Positions 1 to 9,000 of a stretch of 64,000 bases of DNA are shown piece after piece. Source of the DNA: Brasilonema sp. UFV-L1. GTDB lineage: Bacteria > Cyanobacteriota > Cyanobacteriia > Cyanobacteriales > Nostocaceae. The position numbers and the translations under genes are program-made. A model generated the notes under the pieces. It was not told the DNA's origin and searched no databases. It saw only the letters and a program-made list of their open reading frames with translations. How positions within the stretch are numbered: the stretch's first letter is position 1; each line of letters opens with the position of its first letter. The stretch covers positions 18,876 through 82,875 of the forward strand of contig NZ_QMEA01000022.1 of NCBI RefSeq assembly GCF_012912105.1, in the 5' to 3' direction.

Positions 1-589
1 CAAACATCTCAGTTGCCGGGGTAACGCTGATGCCGATCATTGTCAGTTCAAAGTCTGGTAACTCGGCGGGACGAGAAACCCCAGCGAGGAATGCTTGGGC
101 GATCGCAGATAAACCAAGTCGAGAAATTTCCGTTTGCCAAGTCGTCTCGGTGGCTGCATCAATTGTTAGGGTGACATCAATGGCGTCAATATTTTCACTA
201 CGCAGTATACCAGCGATTGTCCCTGTAACCTGATTTGTCGCAGCACTCAAGCTCAATTCAAGTTGCACATTCTCCAGTGAGAGCCAAGTTGCCCCCGGAA
301 TGTGAGCGATCGGCAGCATGGCACTCAGGCTGGAGGTTACCCCACTGTCAGTCTCGGTAAACAAGATGGCAAGTCTAGCATTCTCGACACCGAGTAAAGA
401 TGTTTTGCCAGTCAGAGAAGCACTATTTGCAGAGATGTTAATTTCAGCATCTCTTAAGGCAAACTGTTCTATGTTTAGAATAGTCAGAAACTTGTTAAAA
501 GGAATAAATTCTAGCGTTGAGCTTGTCAGGACGATCTGACCATTTTGAATATGATTCTCAAGCGTAGTTACAATGTCTTGAAGTGTCAT
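1..589 (-). CDS. N-terminal part of an unrecognised protein, cut by window edge
   Basis: An open minus-strand frame begins with ATG at 589 (MTLQDIVTTLENHIQNGQIV) and runs off the left edge without a stop, giving 196 residues. The visible part has no signal peptide and no membrane segment. It is rich in Ser, Thr, Ala, Leu and Ile and has alternating hydrophobic and polar stretches suggestive of beta strands (for example VQLELSLSAATNQVTGTIAG). I do not recognise the family and cannot judge full length. The plus-strand frames over the same stretch look like shadows of this one. Confidence 0.6.
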   Translation of the reverse strand, partial: MTLQDIVTTLENHIQNGQIVLTSSTLEFIPFNKFLTILNIEQFALRDAEINISANSASLTGKTSLLGVENARLAILFTETDSGVTSSLSAMLPIAHIPGATWLSLENVQLELSLSAATNQVTGTIAGILRSENIDAIDVTLTIDAATETTWQTEISRLGLSAIAQAFLAGVSRPAELPDFELTMIGISVTPATEMF

Positions 590-658
590 GATGTTTGCTT
601 ATAATTGTTAATTTGTTGAGTGTTTTGAGCAATTAGTCATAAATGGAAGTCATTTCAT

Positions 659-900
659 CTATAGCAGTCCTAAATCATTCGTGTAAGTCCTACGGACAGG
701 CTCCGCCAACGTGGAGCGTGCGCCTTAGCGCTCAACTCTCTCTTTTCCTTCTCTGCGCTCTCTGTCTTGGAAAGCTCTGAGCCTCGCTCCTTTGAGGAGC
801 TTACGCGCTCCGGAGGAAACCTCCGCTCAGACTTTCCGCTGCGTCCTCTGCGGTTAATTCAATCAAAACCTTTTTCACAAATCATCTAAGATTGCTATAT
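659..900. repeat. MITE-like repeat, family 1 (CTATAGCARTCCTA ends)
   Basis: The stretch starts with CTATAGCAGTCCTAAATC and ends with TTTTTCACAAATCATC followed by TTGCTATAT, so the ends form imperfect inverted repeats. The interior holds GC-rich short palindromes of the type common between cyanobacterial genes. Related copies lie at 5561-5911, 20933-21125 and 57822-58217. No gene is seen between 590 and 902. Confidence 0.6.
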
Positions 901-902
901 AA

Positions 903-1172
903 TCAGGCAATTGCTTCTGGCGCGAGCGCTGGCTGAAACAGATTTTTATTGTCTGCTTGATACAACTTCATGCCAGTGCCGGTCAGATAAGAAACACCTC
1001 GATATTTCAACTCAAGTATGGATTGAAATGTCTCCTGTGCGACCCGCTGACGTTGGTAAGTAGCTCCTCGGTACTTTGCATCATGGATTCTGTTGTCAAC
1101 AACTTCACCAGGAGTGATTGCAATATGAGAAGCATTGATTGTGTAGTGGATACCGCGATAAAGCAGTTGCAT
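903..1172 (-). CDS. DUF4278-type YRG-motif protein
   Basis: This 89-residue protein carries three copies of a Tyr-Arg-Gly motif (YRGIHY near residue 5, YRGATY near 34, YRGVSY near 57). That is the signature of the cyanobacterial DUF4278 family, which normally has the motif near the start of a very short protein. Function is unknown. There is no signal peptide or membrane helix. The upstream region carries the same TTAACTTTYCTRTATCGAC-like element and paired AGTTAAG repeats as three other genes in the first 6 kb, so it probably belongs to the same regulon. The overlapping plus-strand frame looks like a shadow. Confidence 0.7.
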   Translation of the reverse strand: MQLLYRGIHYTINASHIAITPGEVVDNRIHDAKYRGATYQRQRVAQETFQSILELKYRGVSYLTGTGMKLYQADNKNLFQPALAPEAIA

Positions 1173-1237
1173 AAGTCTGTCCTTGTTTGGAATAGCGTAA
1201 CATTTGATAATCTCTTTATAGAGTTTGATTCTGTAGA

Positions 1238-1309
1238 GGTCGATATAGGAAAGTTATGGACTTTATCTCCTTAACCTTCGTTCTGTCTACTTAACTTTGC
1301 AGCTTAACT
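1238..1309 (-). promoter_or_regulatory. Shared promoter element, copy 1 (upstream of DUF4278 gene)
   Basis: Read on the minus strand, two AGTTAAG-type repeats (1303-1309 and 1290-1296, period 13) precede a block reading CATAACTTTCCTATATCGAC (1239-1258). Related blocks stand before the genes starting at 2100, 3928 and 6078. Confidence 0.5.
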
Positions 1310-1331
1310 GAACCGTATTAAAGAAAAATAA

Positions 1332-1366
1332 AAGAACTTACACCTAGGAATTTTGTGTAAGTTCTT
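1332..1366 (-). terminator. Hairpin with T-rich tail (minus strand)
   Basis: AAGAACTTACAC (1332-1343) pairs with GTGTAAGTTCTT (1355-1366) as a 12-bp stem with an 11-nt loop. On the minus strand the stem is followed by TTTTATTTTTC, which fits an intrinsic terminator. No convincing gene ends immediately before it, so it could also be the end of a small repeat element. Confidence 0.4.
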
Positions 1367-1923
1367 TGAAATTTAAATAATTAAATCAGGAGATTCAAAG
1401 CTTTGAAACATTTTAATATAGCGGTTTTCATCCGGATGAAGTACAGATTTATCTGCTATAGGCTGCACGGCAGATGCTCCACTTGGGGAGCCAGTGCGTT
1501 GCGGGGGTTCCCGAGGCAGTGCGTTGGGCGGCTTCGCCGACTTGTAGCACCTGCCGTCCCGTTGTAGCACCTGGCGTGAAACCCCAAGACCGCACTGCCT
1601 CGTCCGTCTGCAGTTTCTTAACTCTTTAATGTACCTCACACTTATTGAAACCCGCTGTCACTCGCTAGCCCCTAAGAGGGGCGCTACGCAAACGCTCAAA
1701 TTCGCTCATTCGCTCATTCGCTCATTCAAAATTAAGAACCACCAAAATAAATTTAGGGGCTTGAAACAAGGACGCCGTTTTCCGCACTTCGTGCCGCTCC
1801 GCTAACGCGCTATGCGTCTTTTGAAAACATTTTTTACATTCTCCATACCATAAGTTGGGGGCTTGTATCCTTTTCTTTTTCGGTCACACATTAACCTTGC
1901 TGATTCCAAAAGCTTAGACAAAT
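1367..1923. other. Non-coding stretch with tandem ATTCGCTC repeat
   Basis: No gene is supported here. An 88-codon minus-strand frame at 1373-1639 is a translation of GC-rich dispersed repeats. At 1700-1727 the octamer ATTCGCTC is repeated about 3.5 times. Confidence 0.5.
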
Positions 1924-2100
1924 TTAATTTCCACTATGTTTGAGTGGATAGTTAACAGGACTGTCTACATTAGACTGGGTAGAAGAAATTAATCTTCTAG
2001 GGGCGCAAGCTTGTGCAAATAACAAAATGCTGATTGGTAAAGCAAGGGTGAAAATTCTGTTCCAGTGCATATTATTCATAGAATTTATTGAACTCTTCAT
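1924..2100 (-). CDS. Small predicted lipoprotein (58 residues)
   Basis: An ATG at 2100 is preceded by a strong AAGGAG site nine bases upstream. The protein has a positively charged start, a hydrophobic segment (IFTLALPISILLFAQAC) and a lipobox-like LFAQAC with Cys32, followed by a short polar tail ending in KHSGN. This is the layout of a small lipoprotein exported and lipidated at Cys32. The family is not recognised. The promoter carries the same element as the genes at 1172, 3928 and 6078, suggesting joint control with the ABC exporter and the AAA-WD40 gene. A role near the exporter is inference only. Confidence 0.6.
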   Translation of the reverse strand: MKSSINSMNNMHWNRIFTLALPISILLFAQACAPRRLISSTQSNVDSPVNYPLKHSGN

Positions 2101-2159
2101 CAGTTCGACTCCTTGATTTCAGGTGTTCTGTTATTTTTATATAATTTGCCAAGATAAAA

Positions 2160-2218
2160 GTCGATACAGAAAAGTTAAGGAATTAAATCTATAAGCTAAC
2201 TTAACTTGAGACTTAACT
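2160..2218 (-). promoter_or_regulatory. Shared promoter element, copy 2 (upstream of lipoprotein gene)
   Basis: On the minus strand two AGTTAAG repeats (2212-2218 and 2200-2206, period 12) precede the block TCCTTAACTTTTCTGTATCG (2162-2181, continued by AC). A TATATAA-like box follows about 20 bases further on. The block matches copy 3 at 3831-3852 without mismatch. Confidence 0.55.
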
Positions 2219-2270
2219 TTTACAGCATCATTCTTAACTATAGGAATCCTCCGCAGATTTTTGAAACACA

Positions 2271-2338
2271 CGTAGGTGGGCACTGCCACTAAAACCCGAA
2301 TATAGTGGGCAGGATCTGATTAGCAGTGCCCACCCTAC
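2271..2338. repeat. GTGGGCACTGCC palindromic repeat, copy 1
   Basis: CGTAGGTGGGCACTGCC (2271-2287) is inverted as GCAGTGCCCACCCTAC at 2323-2338. The element is bracketed by a second inverted pair, TAGGAATCCT and AGGATTCCTA (2241-2250, 2367-2376). Two more copies flank the ubiquitin-like gene at 36238-36303 and 36738-36802. Confidence 0.65.
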
Positions 2339-2381
2339 ACTACTCAAGATTTTTCATAAATTATTTAGGATTCCTATAGAG

Positions 2382-3659
2382 TTAAATCTTCAATTCTTGA
2401 CGCGATAAAAATTCTCTTTCCAGCAATTGAAAGGCAATTCTTTTACCTGTACACCAGCCGTAATATCCATAAGTTGCGGATCTAGCAACAGTTTTCTCGA
2501 AACCTACAAAGTAAAGTGTAGGGTCAACAATAGATTGGCATTTACCATCTGTTTTTGGTAATAACCTATCGTTCACATGAAGATACAATTCAGGCTGTCT
2601 CAATATTTTATTGATGCCAGGACGAAAGCCAGTACCTAAAATAATTGCATCGTCATCTTGTGATACACCATTGGCAAAGATTACGCCTGTTTTTGTGAGT
2701 TGCTGAATACGACTAGAAATGACTTGAATGTTTCCTTTTTTGATTTGTTTGACAGTACCTCTATCTACCCACGCCACACGTCCCTGATTAACTTCCATAT
2801 CCATTGCTCCTTTATCTTCTGGATAGATAGAGTATGCACTCAAATCTAAAGCAAAACGCTGAATAAATTTATCAGTTTCCTTGATCTCTGCTTGCAATTC
2901 TTCTGGAGAGAAGTCTATGGCTCTCTCCATAGCTTCTATTCTGTTATCTGTTGTATTTTGATTGAACAACCGTTTAAAGTATGACTTGCTTCGCCATAAC
3001 CAATATTGTAGCGCTCGCAGTCTCGGATAAAGAGGAAATACCCAACGTTTACCGCGAATTAACATATCTACACGAGCAGCACCGTGTTCATATAAATCAA
3101 GTGCTATTTCTGCTGCTGAATTTCCCGAACCAACGACTAAAACTTTCTGATTTCGATAAGGGATACCGTTTTTATAGGCACTACTATGAATAATCTTACC
3201 TGAAAAATCTTCTTGTCCAACAAAATTTGGTATCACAGGTTCATTAGTTAATCCGGTACAGATAACCAGGATTTTGCATTTTAGCATATCTTTAGTTGTT
3301 TGTATCTGCCAGTTATAATCAGTTTGGTTTTGATTATCAACCTTGGTAATACTTTGTACTTCCTCAGCAAAACGAATATGTGAATCAACTTGGAAATGAT
3401 GTGCATATTCTGTTAAATACTGCACCATTTCATCTTTGGTCTTAAACGTGGAATATTTTCCGTTACCTTCAAAGAAAGGTAGGGTAAAATAGGGGTTTTG
3501 ACTAACTAATCGCTGATATGCGTTTTTCCATATAGTCGCAACAGTCTCGCCTTTCTCGATGACGACAAAATTATTAATGCCAAATTTTTTTAAACTCGCA
3601 GCTACAGTAATACCGCAAAAACCAGCCCCAATTATGATAACGTCTAGTTTAGCATTCAT
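2382..3659 (-). CDS. FAD-dependent monooxygenase (FMO-like)
   Basis: A 425-residue cytoplasmic flavoprotein. The FAD-binding dinucleotide motif VIIIGAGFCGI lies at residues 8-18 and a second one for NADPH (VVGSGNSAAEIALDL) lies near residue 175, as in flavin-containing monooxygenases and YUCCA-type enzymes. The central ATIWKNAYQRL region is typical of the family. Family members use NADPH and oxygen to oxidise N, S or carbon centres; the substrate cannot be read from the sequence. It is transcribed divergently from the cyclic-peptide-type exporter starting at 3928. Tailoring of an exported small molecule is therefore possible, though no peptide synthetase is present in the window. Confidence 0.85.
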   Translation of the reverse strand: MNAKLDVIIIGAGFCGITVAASLKKFGINNFVVIEKGETVATIWKNAYQRLVSQNPYFTLPFFEGNGKYSTFKTKDEMVQYLTEYAHHFQVDSHIRFAEEVQSITKVDNQNQTDYNWQIQTTKDMLKCKILVICTGLTNEPVIPNFVGQEDFSGKIIHSSAYKNGIPYRNQKVLVVGSGNSAAEIALDLYEHGAARVDMLIRGKRWVFPLYPRLRALQYWLWRSKSYFKRLFNQNTTDNRIEAMERAIDFSPEELQAEIKETDKFIQRFALDLSAYSIYPEDKGAMDMEVNQGRVAWVDRGTVKQIKKGNIQVISSRIQQLTKTGVIFANGVSQDDDAIILGTGFRPGINKILRQPELYLHVNDRLLPKTDGKCQSIVDPTLYFVGFEKTVARSATYGYYGWCTGKRIAFQLLEREFLSRQELKI

Positions 3660-3793
3660 AAAATTGGCTTTGATTGCAAATCTTAACTATTCTCTTTATA
3701 AAATTTGGCGCTTCAATAGTCAATATAGATTAGTTAGGGAATTTGAGGGGATGAAAACTTACTTAAATCTCCTTCTTGCTTCCTCCATTCATG

Positions 3794-3852
3794 AGTTAAG
3801 TTTACAAGTTAAGTCACTTCCTTTCCCAGTTCCTTAACTTTTCTGTATCGAC
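3794..3852 (+). promoter_or_regulatory. Shared promoter element, copy 3 (upstream of ABC exporter)
   Basis: AGTTAAG at 3794-3800 and again at 3807-3813 (period 13) are followed by TCCTTAACTTTTCTGTATCG at 3831-3850. A TATATATAAA box at 3871-3880 could be the -10 region. The same order of elements is seen in reverse before the lipoprotein gene. Confidence 0.55.
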
Positions 3853-3927
3853 AAGGGAATTGTTACCTTCTATATATAAACAGCAAGACTACTTATCTAT
3901 TACGGAATCTATTACCGAAGAGTTTAT

Positions 3928-5541
3928 ATGAACTTGATGAGTCTATTGTTACGCTCTTCTTGGAAAACCCTGGCTCTTGCTGCTTTCATCGGTTTATTAA
4001 GTGGGGTTAGTACAGCCGGATTGATTGTTACAATAAACACTCAAGTTAATCACTCTTCACTAACAACCACACTCATTTGGAGTTTTATCGGTCTTTGTTT
4101 TCTAAGATTGCTTACTAATATCATTTCTAAATATTTATTAATAAATCTTGCAGAAAAAGCAATTTTAGAATTACGGCTCATCTTGAGTGAGAAAATTTTA
4201 GCTGCACCACTATATCATTTAGAGCGCTTAGGAAAGCATCGCATCTTAGCTACACTAACGGATGATGTTGTAGCAATTTCTAAGACAGTTTACGTTATTC
4301 CTACGTTGTGTATTGATATTGCCATTGTTGTGAGTTGCCTTTTTTATTTGTTTTGGTTGTCTCCAATAGTATTTATTCTAGTGGTGATTTCCTTGTTTCT
4401 AGGAATATTCAGCTATCAACAGGTAGCACACAAGGCAACGTTATTTTTTACATTAGCTCGTCAGCAAGAAGATAGATTATTTAACCATTTTCGGAGCATA
4501 ACTGAAGGAACGAAAGAACTTAAGCTTCACTATCAGCGACGACAAACATTTCTGAAGAAAGAACTGAAAGAAACTGCACAATTATGTCGGCGTAAAAATG
4601 TAGTTGGGACGACTATATTTGCGGCTGCTGCTAGTTGGGGTAATATTTTATTCTTTGTGGTTGTTGGGCTAGTCATTTTTGCCTTTCCTAATTTTAAAGC
4701 TATTCCTACCAATGTTTTGTCTGGCTATGCACTGACTATCCTCTACCTGCTTTCTCCTTTAGATTACATTATGAGTGCTATTCCTACCTTCAGCAAAGCA
4801 ACTGTTGCTTTGGAGAATATTGACTCTCTTAAGCTATCATTGTCAAATCACTCACATGAGAGTAATTTGATAAGTTGGGATGAAGCAGATAATCTCTGTA
4901 AGCGTCTAGAACTTTTAGGTGTGACTCATACTTATCATCAAGACTATGAAGATACACCTTTTACTCTTGGTCCGATTGATTTGACTTTTTCTGATGGTGA
5001 AATTGTTTTTATCGTTGGTGGTAATGGTAGTGGGAAATCTACTCTTGTTAAGCTAATCACTGGATTGTACCTTCCTGAGAGTGGAAAAATCTATCTCAAC
5101 GGCAAATTAGTAACTACAGAAAATCAAGAGTGGTTTCGCCAATATTTCTCAGTGGTCTTCTCTGACTTTTATTTGTTCGATAAGTTTTTGAGTGTAGGTG
5201 AAAATTTTGCTGACAAGCAAATTTATGACTATCTGGTTAAGTTAAAACTTGAGAAAAAAGTTCAAGTGAAAAATGGTTTACTTTCTACTACCTCATTGTC
5301 TCAAGGACAGCGAAAACGCCTAGCTCTATTGACTGCTTATTTAGAAGATCGACCTATTTATGTATTTGATGAATGGGCTTCTGATCAAGATCCTGAATTT
5401 AAGAAGATTTTTTATATGCAGTTATTACCTGAATTAAAGAATAAAGGTAAAACTGTGATAGTTGTTAGCCATGACGACCAATATTTCTATTTATCAGACC
5501 GGATAGTGAAGCTAGATTATGGCAAGGTAAACAATGTTTAA
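3928..5541 (+). CDS. Cyclic-peptide-type export ABC transporter (fused TMD-NBD)
   Basis: A 537-residue half-transporter with an N-terminal membrane domain of about six helices (residues 10-300) and a C-terminal ATPase. Walker A is GGNGSGKST near residue 370, the signature is LSQGQRKRLALL near 455, and Walker B is IYVFDEWASDQDP. The DEWASDQDP form is typical of the SyrD/PvdE cyclic-peptide exporter family rather than ordinary ABC exporters. It probably works as a homodimer in the inner membrane. A close paralogue lies at 56190-57827 with the same start (MNL..L..RSSW). The shared promoter element lies 80-135 bases upstream. The cargo is unknown. Confidence 0.85.
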   Translation: MNLMSLLLRSSWKTLALAAFIGLLSGVSTAGLIVTINTQVNHSSLTTTLIWSFIGLCFLRLLTNIISKYLLINLAEKAILELRLILSEKILAAPLYHLERLGKHRILATLTDDVVAISKTVYVIPTLCIDIAIVVSCLFYLFWLSPIVFILVVISLFLGIFSYQQVAHKATLFFTLARQQEDRLFNHFRSITEGTKELKLHYQRRQTFLKKELKETAQLCRRKNVVGTTIFAAAASWGNILFFVVVGLVIFAFPNFKAIPTNVLSGYALTILYLLSPLDYIMSAIPTFSKATVALENIDSLKLSLSNHSHESNLISWDEADNLCKRLELLGVTHTYHQDYEDTPFTLGPIDLTFSDGEIVFIVGGNGSGKSTLVKLITGLYLPESGKIYLNGKLVTTENQEWFRQYFSVVFSDFYLFDKFLSVGENFADKQIYDYLVKLKLEKKVQVKNGLLSTTSLSQGQRKRLALLTAYLEDRPIYVFDEWASDQDPEFKKIFYMQLLPELKNKGKTVIVVSHDDQYFYLSDRIVKLDYGKVNNV

Positions 5542-5560
5542 AATTGTGTAAAATTTGAAA

Positions 5561-5911
5561 TATAGCAGTCCTAAATCCTGAGCCGCTGCGGGCACGCTGC
5601 TTTGTTGGCTGCGCCTGCGCTTTGCGCTTACGTGAAAACCTCTCTTTATTCTTCTCTGGTGTGTACTCTGCGAAGGCGTGCGGTAGCCTACGGCAAGCCG
5701 CTCCGCGTCTACATTTAAAAAATAATTTTCACAAATTAAGTAAGTCGGCACAAATAAACCGAAGCATGTAACAGAATGTAAAGTACGCCAAATCCTTGTG
5801 ATTGCTACCCGGAGGGAAGCCCCCTCCGGGGTCTACGTTTCACTGCGTTCCACTCGCTGCGGACATACCTTGAAATTTTTACGCCGACTTACTTAGATAG
5901 AATTGCTATAT
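5561..5911. repeat. Family-1 MITE with a family-2 MITE nested inside
   Basis: The outer element starts TATAGCAGTCCTAAATC and ends TTGCTATA, as at 659-900. Near its right end, just after TTTTCACAAAT, it is interrupted at 5737-5895 by a second element with TAAGTAAGTCGGC ends in inverted orientation. The inner element shares the tract CACAAATAAACCGAA with the copy at 59443-59599. No gene is seen from 5542 to 6077. Confidence 0.65.
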
Positions 5912-5990
5912 TAAGCTTTACGATATATAGCTACGAAAAATTTGATGTATGACAAGTGAAGAATTTTAATCAAAACTTAAGTCAATAAAA

Positions 5991-6013
5991 TCCTTAACTT
6001 TTCTACATCTACA
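5991..6013 (+). promoter_or_regulatory. Shared promoter element, copy 4 (upstream of AAA-WD40 gene)
   Basis: TCCTTAACTTTTCTACATCT followed by ACA lies 65-87 bases before the ATG at 6078. Only one upstream ACTTAAG half-repeat is clear (5975-5981), so this is the weakest of the four copies. Confidence 0.45.
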
Positions 6014-6077
6014 ACTGACGCCTCAAACCCTAAAAATAAAGTCAGTCAACCTTTGATCAATAACGCAGGCAACTAGA

Positions 6078-9000
6078 ATGCACGAACTGTTGTCACCTTA
6101 TGAATATCAAGTTGGTGGTCGCCTCCCAGTAGATGCACCTAGCTATGTCATGCGACAGGCGGATAAGGAACTCTACCAGGCTTTGAAATCAGGTGCTTTT
6201 TGCTACGTCCTCAACTGTCGCCAAATGGGGAAGTCTAGCCTGCGTGTACAGGTGGCTAAGCAACTGCAAGAAGATGGCTTTGCTTGTGCAACGGTTGACT
6301 TGTCCGGTATTGGGAACAAGAACATTACACCAGACCAATGGTATGCCGATATTATTATGCGTCTAGTGCGGAGTTTCCGTTTATCTGGCCAGATAAACGT
6401 CCGCAATTGGCTAGCAGAACGGCAAGACTTATCGCCTGTAGGTCGCTTGGGCGAGTTGCTGCAAAACGTACTGCCAGAATTAATAGTCCAACCAATTGTG
6501 ATTTTTTTCGATGAAATCGACAGTACTCTCAGCTTACCATTTAATACAGATGACTTTTTCGCTCTGATTCGCTCTTGCCACGAATACAAACGCCTGACCT
6601 TTGCTTTGTTGGGAGTAGCAACACCCTCAGATTTAATTGCAGATAAAACTCGCACACCTTTTAATATTGGTCGGGCGATTGAGTTGAATGGTTTCTGCTT
6701 GCATGAAGTTAAACCATTAGAAGGAGGATTGGCTTCTCAGATAGACAATCCCAAGTCTGTACTCAAAGAGATACTTGCTTGGACGGGAGGACAGCCATTT
6801 CTGACTCAAAAACTATGTCAGTTGGTAGCACAGAAGGAAGATAACCAGAGAAAGAAAGAATTTCCAACTCCCCAATACCCATTCTTGCAAAAGTTGATGG
6901 AAGAGATATTAACGCAGCATGAGGAGATTGCTGACCAAGTCTGTGCGATTGTGCGATCGCGCATCATTGAAAATTGGGCAGCCCAAGATGAACCACCTCA
7001 TTTAAGAACGATACGCGATCGCATACTGAGTAACGAACAACGCGCTAGCAGATTACTGGGACTGTATCAGCAAATTCTACAAGATGGTGGTGTCCCTGCT
7101 GATGATTCTCCAGAAAAAATTGAGTTACTCCTGTCAGGGTTAGTTGTCAAACAACAGGGTGTATTACAGGTTTACAACCGCATATATCAAGAAGTTTTCA
7201 ACTCCGAATGGGTGGAAAAGCAATTAAAGAAGTTGCGACCCTACGCAGATTTACTGAACGGTTGGGTAGCATCTGATTTTCAAGATGAAACATATCTCCT
7301 ACGAGGAGAAGCGCTCAAAGAAGCTCAAGCTTGGGCAAAAGGAAAAAGTTTGAGCAACCAAGATTATCGTTTTTTAGCTGCTAGCGAGGAACTCGATAAA
7401 CAACAAGTGCAGAATGCACTGACTACATCCGAACAAGCAAATCAAATTCTGCTTAACGCCCAACAGCAAGCGAAGAAAACCATTCGGCGTGGACTGATGG
7501 GTTTATCAGTGCTTTCGGTAGTCGCTGTGACTCTAGTGGGACTCTCAGGATTGCTGACATGGCAAACTACGCAACAAAAACGACAGGTAACTGTTGGTGA
7601 AATTAAAGCGCTCATCCTTTCATCAGAAGCGGCTTTTGAGTCTCATCATAACTTGGATGCCTTGCTTGCAAGCATAAAAGCAAGTATTAAATTAAACAAA
7701 ATTATTCAGGATAATGCGGTTAAAGACTTAAAAGTGCGGGTAGAAAAAGCACTACGGCAATCTATCTACTGGGTACGCGAAAGTAATCGTTTAGTAGGGC
7801 ATACAGATGTCGTTACACGGGTGAAATTTAGCCCGGATGGACAGAAGCTTGCCTCTGCTAGTTGGGACAAGACAGTAAAAATTTGGCAGCGTGACGGTAA
7901 GCTACTTCACACCCTCCGAGGACATACTGATGGGGTTTGGAGTGTCAATTTTAGCCCAAATGGTAAGATGCTAGTGAGTGCCAGTCGGGATAAAACTGTA
8001 AAGGTTTGGCGTGTTGAAGATGGTCGAGAACTTCTTAGTTTACCTCACAAGGATTGGGTGGCATGCGTAGGCTTTAGCCCCGATAGTAAGATGGTAGCAG
8101 GGATGGAGTGGGGTGGCACAATGCGGTTATGGAATTTGGAAGGTCAAGAGTTGCGATCGTTCTATACCCACAATGCACCTACTGTTGCTATTAGTTTTAG
8201 CCCCAAGGGAGGAATGATTGCTACCGCCAGTCGGGATGGTACCGCAAAAGTTTGGAGTTTGGATGGTCAAGAACTATTGACACTCAGAGGACATCGCGAT
8301 TGGGTGATGTATGTTAATTTCAGTCGAGATGGCAAAACAATCGCTACTGCCAGTAAGGACAAAACTGCAAAACTCTGGAATTTAGAAGGAAAGGAACTAG
8401 TAACCCTGCATGGACATACTGATACTGTTGGTAGTGTAGTGTTCAATCGTGATGGTCAGACTATTGCGACTGCTGGTTGGGATAAAACTGTCCGACTTTG
8501 GAACCGCCAAGGAAAGCAACTGCAAGTTTTCCAAGGTCATACAGATGCCGTTTGGGGTGTCAACTTTAGCAAGGATGGTCAGCTTCTTGCGAGTAGTGGT
8601 GAAGATGGGATGGTAAGACTATGGAACTTGGGCAATAAATCCAACTCCTCCATACTCAATCTTGGTGAAGCCGCAGCAGCCAATGTCAGTTTTAGCCCGG
8701 ATGGTCAGATCCTTGGTACTGCTGGTCGCTATACGATCGCTAAATTGTGGAACCTACAAGGACAACAAATAGCAACATTAAGTGGTCATGACGATACATT
8801 GAGAAGTTTAAAATTCAGTCCCAATGGCAAATTCATTGCGACCACTAGCCGAGACAAAACTATTAAACTGTGGAATCTAGCTGGTCAAGAAGTGGTGACA
8901 CTGCGAGGGCATCAGGCAGATGTTAGAAGCGTTAGTTTTAGCCCTGATAGTCAGACCATTGCCAGTGCTAGTTGGGATACAACCACTAAGTTGTGGAATC

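Noticed and set aside
957..1274. 105-codon plus-strand frame
   Set aside because: It lies opposite the DUF4278 gene and its promoter element and has no family features or ribosome site.
1373..1639. 88-codon minus-strand frame
   Set aside because: The composition reflects GC-rich intergenic repeats and it has no recognisable domain.
6203..6655. 150-codon minus-strand frame
   Set aside because: Shadow of the AAA domain of the AAA-WD40 gene.
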